From Candidatus Gordonibacter avicola (GTDB lineage: Bacteria > Actinomycetota > Coriobacteriia > Coriobacteriales > Eggerthellaceae): 60,618 bases of DNA. Below, one piece after another: positions 22,676 through 29,663 of the stretch. The stretch is from NCBI GenBank assembly GCA_019113915.1, contig DXGM01000034.1:1-60618 (forward strand), written 5' to 3'. Under the pieces are notes generated by a model that was given only the letters and a program-made list of their open reading frames with translations, did no database searches and was not told the origin of the DNA. Position numbers and translations under genes: made by a program. Position 1 is the first letter of the stretch. Every line of letters begins with the position of its first letter.

Positions 22676-24316
22676 GTGATTGAAGCCATGATCTCCCTCC
22701 TTGTTACCAAACGGGATTGGTTCTTCGAGCTCCTTCTTCAGCACCTCGGAATTTCGCTTTTGTCCATCGCGCTGGCGGCGGGCATCGGGCTTGCCCTGGG
22801 TATTGCCATTGCGCAGTGGCGACGCGGCGCGAAACCCGTGCTTGCGCTGGTGAACTTCGTGTACACCATTCCGTCCATTGCGCTGTTCGGCTTTCTGATT
22901 CCTGTCACGGGCATCGGCGATGTCACCGCCATCGTGGCGCTGACCATCTACGCGCTGCTGCCCATGGTGCGCAACACCTACACGGGCCTGACCACCATCG
23001 ACCCCGCCATTGTGGAAGCCGCACGCGGCATGGGCTCCACCGACCGCCAGCTGTTGCGGCGCATTGAGCTGCCGCTGGCCGCGCCCGTTATCATGAGCGG
23101 CGTGCGGAATATGGCAACCATGACCATCGCGCTGGCCGGCATCGCGTCCTTCATTGGCGCAGGTGGGCTGGGCGTGGCTATTTATCGCGGCATCACCACG
23201 AACACCCCGGCCATGACATTGGCGGGCAGCGTGCTTATTGCGGCGCTGGCCATTGTGGTGGACTTGCTGTTGGGCGTGGCGGAGAAGCGAACGCGGCGGC
23301 ATTTGGAGCCTTCGCGCAAGCGGGCGGGGGCGAAACGGGGTGCAGGCGCGGGAGCCGCCGGTGCTGCGGGCGCGCCGGGAGCCTCGTGGGTGCGCAGGCG
23401 CGGATGGGCCGTGGGTGCGGCGGTGCTTGCGGTGGTGGTTGTGGCTGGTGGAGCGTTCGCATTTGTGAACCGCGATGGCGGCGCGCACGCGGGCGCGGGC
23501 AGCGCGGGCACCATCAACATTGCCACCAAGCCCATGACCGAGCAGTACATTTTGGGCGAGATGCTAAACACGCTCATCGAACACGACACCAACCTCGCCG
23601 TGGAACTCACGCAGGGCGTGGGCGGCGGCACGGCGAATATTGAACCCGGCATCGAAAAGGGCGACTTCGACATGTATCCCGAGTACACGGGCACCGGCTG
23701 GAACGCCGTGCTCAAGCACGAGGACACGTACGATGAATCGATGTTCGACACCATGCAGCAGGAATACGAGTCGCAGTTGGGGCTTACGTGGCTGGGCATG
23801 TACGGCTTCAACAACACATTTGGCCTGGGCGTCAGCCGTGAAGTGGCCGAACGCTACGGGCTGCACACGTACTCAGACCTGGCGAAGGTGGCGGGCGAGT
23901 TGCGCCTCGGCGCAGAGCCGGACTTCTTCGACAGGCAGGACGGCTACCCCGGGCTGCAGGCGGCCTACCGCATGAACTTCGGCAACACGCGCGACATGGA
24001 CATCAGCCTGAAATACCAGGCGCTGTTTGAAGGCCAGGTGGACGCCATCGTAATTTCCACCACCGACGGGCAGGTGGCCGACGAGCGGCTGGTGGTGCTT
24101 GAGGACGACCGCCACTTCTATCCGTCGTATTTGTGTGGCAATGTGGTGCGGCGTGACACGCTGCAGGAGCACCCCGAACTGCGCGATGAACTGCTGAAAC
24201 TTGAGGACACCATCACCGACACCGACATGGCTCGCATGAACAACGAGGTGGAAACGCAGGGCAAGGAGCCGAAGGACGTCGCCGACGCATTTTTGGCCGA
24301 GAGGGGGCTGATCTAG
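22676..24316 (+). CDS. osmoprotectant-type ABC permease fused to its substrate-binding protein
   Basis: A 546-residue fusion. Residues 1-210 are a BPD-type permease (about five or six helices; EAARGMGSTDRQLLRRIELPLAAPVIMSGVRN is the EAA loop that contacts the ATPase). A basic Ala/Gly linker and one more transmembrane helix (about 245-265) lead to an extracytoplasmic OpuAC-type binding domain (NIATKPMTEQYILGEMLNTLIEHDT, DFDMYPEYTGTGWN). This matches OpuC/ProW-ProX systems for glycine betaine, choline or carnitine. GTG 22676 has GAGG 6 nt upstream; ATG 22688 is the alternative. The ATPase gene starts immediately after the stop. Confidence 0.9.
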   Translation: MIEAMISLLVTKRDWFFELLLQHLGISLLSIALAAGIGLALGIAIAQWRRGAKPVLALVNFVYTIPSIALFGFLIPVTGIGDVTAIVALTIYALLPMVRNTYTGLTTIDPAIVEAARGMGSTDRQLLRRIELPLAAPVIMSGVRNMATMTIALAGIASFIGAGGLGVAIYRGITTNTPAMTLAGSVLIAALAIVVDLLLGVAEKRTRRHLEPSRKRAGAKRGAGAGAAGAAGAPGASWVRRRGWAVGAAVLAVVVVAGGAFAFVNRDGGAHAGAGSAGTINIATKPMTEQYILGEMLNTLIEHDTNLAVELTQGVGGGTANIEPGIEKGDFDMYPEYTGTGWNAVLKHEDTYDESMFDTMQQEYESQLGLTWLGMYGFNNTFGLGVSREVAERYGLHTYSDLAKVAGELRLGAEPDFFDRQDGYPGLQAAYRMNFGNTRDMDISLKYQALFEGQVDAIVISTTDGQVADERLVVLEDDRHFYPSYLCGNVVRRDTLQEHPELRDELLKLEDTITDTDMARMNNEVETQGKEPKDVADAFLAERGLI

Positions 24317-25084
24317 ATGGCGAACGAACAAACTGCCACCATGGCTGCCGTGGCGTTTGAGCACGTGACCAAGCGGTTCGGCGACGTGACCGCCATCGAC
24401 GATGTGAACCTCGCAGTGGAAGAGGGCGCGTTCGTCACTATTATTGGTAGCTCGGGCTGCGGCAAAACCACGTTGCTGAAAACGGTGAACGCGCTGGTCA
24501 TGCCTGACGAGGGCCGCGTACTCGTGCACGGGCGCGCCACGAGCAAACTCAACCCTATCGAGCTGCGCCGCTCCGTGGGCTACGCCATCCAGGGCAGCGT
24601 GCTGTTTCCCCACCTCACGGTGCGACAGAACATTGGCTACGTGCCCAGCCTGCTGAACCAGCGCGACCGCGTGCGCACACACGAGGCCGTGGAGAAGTGG
24701 ATGGACCTGGTGGGTCTGCCCGCTGAACTGGCCGAACGCTTCCCCGCCGAACTTTCGGGCGGGCAGGCGCAGCGCGTCGGCATCGCCCGCGCGCTTGCAG
24801 CTAGCCCCGACATCCTGCTTATGGACGAGCCCTTCAGCGCCGTGGACGCCATCACGCGCACCTCGCTGCAAGACGAGCTGAAGCACATCCACCAACAGAC
24901 CGGCATCACCGTGCTGTTCGTCACGCACGACATCGACGAGGCACTTGACCTGGGCGATCGCGTGCTGGTGATGGAAGGCGGCCGCGCCGTGCAATACACC
25001 ACCCCCGGCGAGGTGCTGCACGCCCCCGCCACGGCATTCGTCGAGCGCCTGGTCACCCGCAAACAAAGCGTATACGCGCGGTAG
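24317..25084 (+). CDS. osmoprotectant-type ABC transporter ATPase
   Basis: A 255-residue cytoplasmic ATPase energising the fused permease upstream. Walker A GSSGCGKTT (about residues 45-53), Q-loop, signature LSGGQAQRV (about 147-155), Walker B ILLMDEP (about 170-176) and the H-loop THD are intact. It is shorter than ProV/OpuCA because the C-terminal CBS domains are missing, which may mean no ionic-strength gating. ATG follows the previous TAG by one base, within one operon. Confidence 0.93.
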   Translation: MANEQTATMAAVAFEHVTKRFGDVTAIDDVNLAVEEGAFVTIIGSSGCGKTTLLKTVNALVMPDEGRVLVHGRATSKLNPIELRRSVGYAIQGSVLFPHLTVRQNIGYVPSLLNQRDRVRTHEAVEKWMDLVGLPAELAERFPAELSGGQAQRVGIARALAASPDILLMDEPFSAVDAITRTSLQDELKHIHQQTGITVLFVTHDIDEALDLGDRVLVMEGGRAVQYTTPGEVLHAPATAFVERLVTRKQSVYAR

Positions 25085-25173
25085 GCCCTCGCCACTGCCT
25101 CAAACAAGGCACACGATTTTTCGCGGAACCCCCTTCTCAAAAATAGTCAACGGCGTAGGATGAACGCCAAGCT

Positions 25174-25191
25174 ATTGACCGGCCGGTCAAT
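25174..25191. promoter_or_regulatory. TetR operator palindrome
   Basis: Perfect 18-bp palindrome ATTGACCGGCCGGTCAAT, 34 bp before the TetR start. Its TTGACC half could be the -35 of the TetR-ABC operon, so TetR binding would block transcription. Confidence 0.7.
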
Positions 25192-25225
25192 GGGAAGGTA
25201 GCGCCAACGTGAGAGAGGGGGCCTC

Positions 25226-25915
25226 ATGAACGAACGACGCGTACGCGGCAAGGACGGCGAACGCAGCGCAACAAGCGCAACCAGCGCAAACAACCCCTTC
25301 GCCAAGTTCGAAAGCCTGCCCGAAGAGCGGCGCGAGGCCATTGTAAACGCGGCGGTGGAAACGTTCGGGCGCAACGACTACAAAAGCGCATCCACCGAGG
25401 CCATCGCGCGGCGCGCGGGCATCTCAAAGGGGCTGCTGTTCTTCTACTTCAAAAACAAGAAGGAGCTGTACCTCTACCTCATGGAGCACCTCATGAGCAA
25501 AATTGAGGCCCTGGTGGTTGACGAGGAGTTCTACCAGATCGACGACTTCTTCGAACTGTTCCTGTACGCGGCCGAGCGCAAGCGCGACGTGCTGGAGAGG
25601 TTCCCGTTCCTCATGGAGTTCTCCATCCGGGCATTTTACCCAGATCACAAGGACATTAAAGACACCATGGACAACTGGAACTGGTCGAAGATCGACCTCA
25701 TGTTCAACACGTACTTCAAAAACGTGCGCTTCGACCGGTTTCGCGACGACGTGGACCCGCGCTACGTGGTTGACCTGATGATTTGGCTGGCCGACGGCTA
25801 TATGCACCAGCAGCGCGCGCTGCGCCGCCCCATCAGCATCGACGGAATGATGGACGAGATGCGCCGCTGGTGCGAGATGCTGCGCGCCTACGCCTACAAG
25901 GAGGAATACCGATGA
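25226..25915 (+). CDS. TetR-family transcriptional regulator
   Basis: A 229-residue repressor. After a Ser/Thr/Ala-rich 25-residue lead, the TetR HTH spans about residues 35-82 (REAIVNAAVETFGRNDYKSASTEAIARRAGISKGLLFFYFKNKKELY). The rest is the helical ligand domain. GAGAGGGGG precedes ATG 25226. Its TGA overlaps the ATG of the ABC ATPase gene (ATGA), so it is translationally coupled to the efflux pump. The GACCGGCCGGTC palindrome upstream is a typical site for such regulators. Confidence 0.93.
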   Translation: MNERRVRGKDGERSATSATSANNPFAKFESLPEERREAIVNAAVETFGRNDYKSASTEAIARRAGISKGLLFFYFKNKKELYLYLMEHLMSKIEALVVDEEFYQIDDFFELFLYAAERKRDVLERFPFLMEFSIRAFYPDHKDIKDTMDNWNWSKIDLMFNTYFKNVRFDRFRDDVDPRYVVDLMIWLADGYMHQQRALRRPISIDGMMDEMRRWCEMLRAYAYKEEYR

Positions 25916-26859
25916 ACAGCCCTGATCATGCGCCCGTTATTGAGTTGCGCGGATTCACGAAAGATTACGGGAACGGGCGCGGCGCATTCGACGTGTCGTT
26001 CGCCATCGAGCCGGGCGAGGTGTTCGGCTACCTGGGCCCCAATGGCGCGGGCAAAACCGTGACCATGCGCAACCTGATGGGCTTCATTCGCCCTGATAGC
26101 GGCACCGCGCGCATAGGCGGCCTCGACTGTTTCCGCGACCGGGCGCGCATTCAGGCGAACCTGGGCTATCTGCCAGGCGAAATTGCCTGCATGGACGAGA
26201 TGACCGGCACGGCGTTTTTGGAGTTTATGGCGCGCATGAAGAAGCTGCGCGACCGCACGCGCATGAACGAGCTGGTGGACTACTTCGAGCTGGATCCCGC
26301 GCGCCGCATTCGCAAGATGTCGAAGGGCACGAAGCAGAAGGTGGGCCTCGTGTGCGCGTTCATGGGGCGGCCCGACATTATTTTGCTGGACGAACCGACG
26401 AGCGGCCTCGACCCGCTCATGCAGAGTCGCTTTATTGAGCTGGTACTGGAAGAGAAGCGGCGCGGGGCTACCATTATTTTGTCGTCGCACCTGTTCGACG
26501 AGGTGGAACGCACGTGCGACCGCGTGGCGTTCATCCGCGCGGGGCGGCTGGCGGCCGTGGAGCACATGGACGATGTGCGGCGGTCGCGCAAGCGCGTGTT
26601 CGTGGTCACGTTTGCCGACGCGGGCGAACGTGACCGCTACCTGGCCGCGCACACCGAGGCGCACGCGGTTGGCGCTGCGGCGGCGGAAACCCTGGTCACC
26701 GGCGCTATGGACGCGTTCGTAAAAGACCTCGCCGCCTACCGCGTGGCCGACCTTACCGCCCGCGAGCAAACCCTCGAAGAGTTGTTCATGCACTTGTACG
26801 GCGCGTCGGAAGAAGCGCAGCCCCACGCCTCTGCGTCGAAAGGAGGCAGCCATGAGTAG
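25912..26859 (+). CDS. ABC-2 type exporter ATPase
   Basis: A 315-residue cytoplasmic ATPase of the drug/lipid exporter class. Walker A LGPNGAGKT (about residues 41-49), signature MSKGTKQKVG (near 140, a common variant of LSGGQ) and Walker B IILLDEPTSGLDPL (about 157-170) are present, with a C-terminal regulatory tail of about 90 residues. AAGGAGG lies 8 nt before ATG 25912. It overlaps the TetR gene by 4 nt and the permease gene by 8 nt, so the three form a compact, probably self-regulated efflux operon. The substrate is unknown. Confidence 0.93.
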   Translation: MNSPDHAPVIELRGFTKDYGNGRGAFDVSFAIEPGEVFGYLGPNGAGKTVTMRNLMGFIRPDSGTARIGGLDCFRDRARIQANLGYLPGEIACMDEMTGTAFLEFMARMKKLRDRTRMNELVDYFELDPARRIRKMSKGTKQKVGLVCAFMGRPDIILLDEPTSGLDPLMQSRFIELVLEEKRRGATIILSSHLFDEVERTCDRVAFIRAGRLAAVEHMDDVRRSRKRVFVVTFADAGERDRYLAAHTEAHAVGAAAAETLVTGAMDAFVKDLAAYRVADLTAREQTLEELFMHLYGASEEAQPHASASKGGSHE

Positions 26860-27649
26860 TACTTTGTTCGCGAAGGAGTTGCGCGCCAACGCGTTTGTGA
26901 CGGCCATCATTGCGGCCGTGCTGGCCATGTACATCGGCGTGATTGTGAGCATGTTCGACCCTGACCTGGGCGCAAGCCTCGACATGATGATGGAAAGCAT
27001 GCCCGAGCTGTTCGCCGCCTTCGGCATGGCGAACGCTGCCACCACGCTCACCGACTTCCTCATTAACTATTTATATGGGTTCTTGCTGACGATGTTCCCG
27101 TTCGTACTCATTCTTATCATAGTGAACAAACTCATGGTGCGCTATATCGACCGCGGCACCATGGCATATCTGCTGGCCACGCCGAACAGCCGCACGCGCA
27201 TCGCCGTCACGTTGGCCGGTGTGCTGGTGGCAGTGCTGGTGCTGCTGGTGGCGGTAACTACGGCGCTTGAAGTAGGCTTTTCCGAGGCGCTGTTTCCCGG
27301 CGACCTCGACACGGAGGCGCTGCTGCGCATGAACGCGGGGCTGCTGGCGCTGTGGCTATTCCTAGCAGGAATGTGCTTTTTCTCGGCGTGCCTGTTTTCG
27401 AACGCGGGGCTGGCGCTGTGGGCGGGCGGCGGTCTGGGCATCCTGTTCTTCCTCATGCAGATGGTGGGGCAGGCGGGCGACAAGTTCGAGTGGCTGAAGG
27501 ACGTGAACCCGCTCATGCTGTATGATGCCACCGGGCTGGCGGCATCCGAGGACGGCGCGATTGGCGGGGCCGTGGCGCTGGCCGCGGTGGGCCTCGTGCT
27601 GTTCGCCGCCGCCGTGGCTGTGTTCGACCGCCGTAACCTGAGCGTGTAG
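26852..27649 (+). CDS. ABC-2 type exporter permease
   Basis: A 265-residue membrane protein with about six transmembrane helices (TAIIAAVLAMYIGVIVSMF, FLLTMFPFVLILIIVNKLM, VTLAGVLVAVLVLLVAVTTALEVGF and others). The YIDRGTMAYLLATPNSRTRIAVT segment between helices is typical of ABC-2 permeases, where it contacts the ATPase. AAAGGAGG lies inside the ATPase gene 6 nt before ATG 26852. It completes the TetR-ATPase-permease unit. Confidence 0.88.
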   Translation: MSSTLFAKELRANAFVTAIIAAVLAMYIGVIVSMFDPDLGASLDMMMESMPELFAAFGMANAATTLTDFLINYLYGFLLTMFPFVLILIIVNKLMVRYIDRGTMAYLLATPNSRTRIAVTLAGVLVAVLVLLVAVTTALEVGFSEALFPGDLDTEALLRMNAGLLALWLFLAGMCFFSACLFSNAGLALWAGGGLGILFFLMQMVGQAGDKFEWLKDVNPLMLYDATGLAASEDGAIGGAVALAAVGLVLFAAAVAVFDRRNLSV

Positions 27650-27831
27650 GGTGTTGCGGAAGGAGAGGCGTTGCGCGGCTTCCTCTTCCGCACGTGTTTT
27701 CGGGGCATCTTCTTCGGATAATCCCTACGTTTGCCGGGCCCTGGTTGCCGGGGGCGGCGGGGGAACGTTACACTGGGCGGCGAGAGTAAACTGCGCGTGC
27801 GTGCAACGCGCCTCAGACGAAGGAGAAGCGT

Positions 27832-28302
27832 ATGTCTTGCAAAGAGAAAAGCCCGGTCATCGGTATTATTATGGGGTCGGAGAGCGACATGCCGGCCATG
27901 GAGCCGTGCATGAAGCAGCTCGATGAGTTCGGCGTGCCTTACGAGGTGAAGGTGGCGAGCGCGCATCGCAAGCCAGCCGAGGTGCACGAGTGGGCGTCGA
28001 CGGCGCACGAGCGCGGCATTCGCGTGATCATTGCGGCCGCAGGCAAGGCGGCTCACCTGGGCGGCGTCGTGGCAGCGTACACGCCGAACCCGGTTATCAC
28101 GGTGCCGATGAAGACGAGTGACCTGGGCGGACTTGACTCGCTGCTGTCCATGGTGCAGATGCCCTCCGGCGTGCCGGTGGCGTGCGTCGCCATCAACGGC
28201 GCGAAGAACGCCGCCATCCTGGCCGTGCAAATGATGGGCACCGGCTGCGACGGTGCCCGCCAGAAGATCATCGACTTCAAGAAAGCCATGGCCGAGGCGT
28301 AA
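27832..28302 (+). CDS. purE: 5-(carboxyamino)imidazole ribonucleotide mutase
   Basis: A 156-residue class I PurE that converts N5-CAIR to CAIR in purine synthesis. The signature IIMGSESDMPAM (about residues 12-23) and VASAHRKP (about 41-48, catalytic His) are intact, as is IAAAGKAAHLGGVVAAYT. Length is standard. GAAGGAG lies 6 nt before ATG 27832. It stands alone; no purK or other pur gene adjoins it. No purine riboswitch was recognised in the 180-bp upstream gap. A hairpin terminator follows. Confidence 0.96.
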   Translation: MSCKEKSPVIGIIMGSESDMPAMEPCMKQLDEFGVPYEVKVASAHRKPAEVHEWASTAHERGIRVIIAAAGKAAHLGGVVAAYTPNPVITVPMKTSDLGGLDSLLSMVQMPSGVPVACVAINGAKNAAILAVQMMGTGCDGARQKIIDFKKAMAEA

Positions 28303-28349
28303 AACCGCTGGCGGCCGGCTGCCGGTCGAAGGGTGCTTGGCGAAAGTGA

Positions 28350-28385
28350 AATGGCTTCTCGCGGATTGACGGGGAGCCATTTTTA
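28350..28385 (+). terminator. Rho-independent terminator after purE
   Basis: AATGGCT pairs with AGCCATT around CTCGCGGATTGACGGGG-type sequence, followed by TTTTA. It lies 48 nt after the purE stop. Confidence 0.7.
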
Positions 28386-28446
28386 TGGGTTGTTGCAAAG
28401 TCCTTTAACCGCGAGGATTACGGCGGAGGGCGATTCATCGCCCTAC

Positions 28447-28812
28447 AAAATGTGACGCGCTATCGCGCTGGCTAGTACGCCATGAGTTCTCGCGTCCCTA
28501 GCCTTATGACGCGGGCTGACCGACTTGAAGGCGTCGACTTACAAGTGGCAAAACCTCCGTAGGGGCTTTCTCCAGAAAGTCCGTTCGCGCGAAGCGCGAA
28601 AACGCAGGTCATGGTTGAATTCTCCGCCTGCGGCGGAGAGGGCGCTTCGTGAAGCGCCCCTACGTATATTACCTTTTTAGTTAGATTTATGTTGCATAAA
28701 AGAGCCCCCCGCCATGGTGGTAGGGAGGGCAACCACTCCGTGGCGTATTCGTTAGCGCGAAGCGCGTCACATTTTTGTGAAGCAGAAGGGGGCTTTTATT
28801 GCAGCCCCCTTT
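28447..28812. repeat. MITE-like element with inverted ends (family A, copy 2)
   Basis: Left end AAAATGTGACGCGC (28447) and right end GCGCGTCACATTTTT (about 28763-28775) are inverted. The left 75 bp, reversed, resembles the right part of the copy at 1076-1326 (CGCCTTCAAGTCGGTCAGCCCGCGTCATAA-type order). The right unit (28684-28774, with TGGTAGGGAGGGCAAC and TGGCGTATTC) matches the unit at 33872-33958. An attached hairpin AAGGGGGCT/AGCCCCCTT with T-rich tail (28785-28818) matches that at 20927. No ORF inside is credible. Confidence 0.7.
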
Positions 28813-28823
28813 CCTTTTCGCTC

Positions 28824-29180
28824 TTAGTCCCCGAATTCGAACAAGTCACTCAAAAAATCGCCACGCTTCTTCTTTTTGTGACCCTTTTTGTAATGATCGT
28901 CGTCGTACTTGTCGTAGCGCTTGTCGTAACCTCGATCGTCATAGCGGCGCTCGTCGTAGCCACGTTCGCGTTCACGCTCGTACGACGCCGCCTGAGGCGC
29001 CGCATAGGCAGCCGCAGCAGGAGCGGCTGCCGCGGGCGCGGCCGCCGCGTTCGCTCGCTCAATAATCTTGTCGAGTTCGCCGCGATCCAACCACACGCCA
29101 CGACACTGCGGACAGTAGTCAATCTCGATTCCCTGGCGCTCGCTCATCACCAGATCAACATTGCAGAGGGGGCATTTCAT
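28824..29180 (-). CDS. zinc-ribbon (zf-TFIIB type) protein
   Basis: A 118-residue soluble protein. Residues 1-42 form a TFIIB-type zinc ribbon: CPLC (3-6) and CPQC (23-26) with the usual GVWLDRGELDKII following. An Ala/Pro linker (about 45-68) leads to a highly charged Arg/Tyr/Asp/Lys tail (ERERERGYDERRYDDRGYDKRYDKYDDD, then HYKKGHKKKKRGDF), probably disordered, ending DFLSDLFEFGD. Start ATG 29180 with GAGAGCAGGTG upstream. Zinc-ribbon domains of this kind are common but of unknown role; binding of a partner through the charged tail is conceivable. Confidence 0.85.
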   Translation of the reverse strand: MKCPLCNVDLVMSERQGIEIDYCPQCRGVWLDRGELDKIIERANAAAAPAAAAPAAAAYAAPQAASYERERERGYDERRYDDRGYDKRYDKYDDDHYKKGHKKKKRGDFLSDLFEFGD

Positions 29181-29619
29181 ATCGTCACCTGCTCTCTCTC
29201 GAAGGTAACAAAATACTACCGAACCCCCATCCCCAAATTCCCCCCACCCCCCAATCCGTTACCTCGATTTGACATTCCCCCTCGTATTTCCCTTCTCAAA
29301 GACTCAATCCGTTCGCACAACCTTTTCCCGTATACGTCAATTTTTCATTCATTTTTTTATTTCATCAATTAGCCGCATTCATTTTTTCATTGTTTAGATC
29401 GCCGAAAAATTTATTTATTTGTATGCTGAGTTATCATTTTTTGAGAGCTCCTTTTTCGTTCACTTTCTCATTCGTTTTCCGTCGACTCGTTTTCTCGTCC
29501 TCGTTTCCCTTCTCTCGTATCTTTTTCGCATCAGGTATAGCGCGTTCTTTTTGTCGCAGCGCCCCTCGCGGATGCGTCGCATTTGAAGCCGCGGTGTTTG
29601 CTATCATGATTGCGGAGAA
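29181..29619. other. T-rich gene-free region upstream of iorA
   Basis: About 440 bp, pyrimidine-rich on the plus strand (runs of C near 29238-29255, then many TTT and TTC tracts). No credible ORF, hairpin or RNA was recognised. Confidence 0.4.
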
Positions 29620-29635
29620 TGTTTCACGTGAAACA
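29620..29635. promoter_or_regulatory. parS: parS site 4
   Basis: Exact TGTTTCACGTGAAACA, 28 bp before the iorA start codon. Confidence 0.9.
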
Positions 29636-29663
29636 TTTGGGCATTTGCGGAGGGCGGCTGGTT

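Noticed and set aside
28689..29372. 227-residue plus-strand ORF opposite the zinc-ribbon gene
   Set aside because: It is the complement of the Cys-pair zinc-ribbon protein and its charged tail; composition is Val/Arg/Leu low-complexity with no motif.
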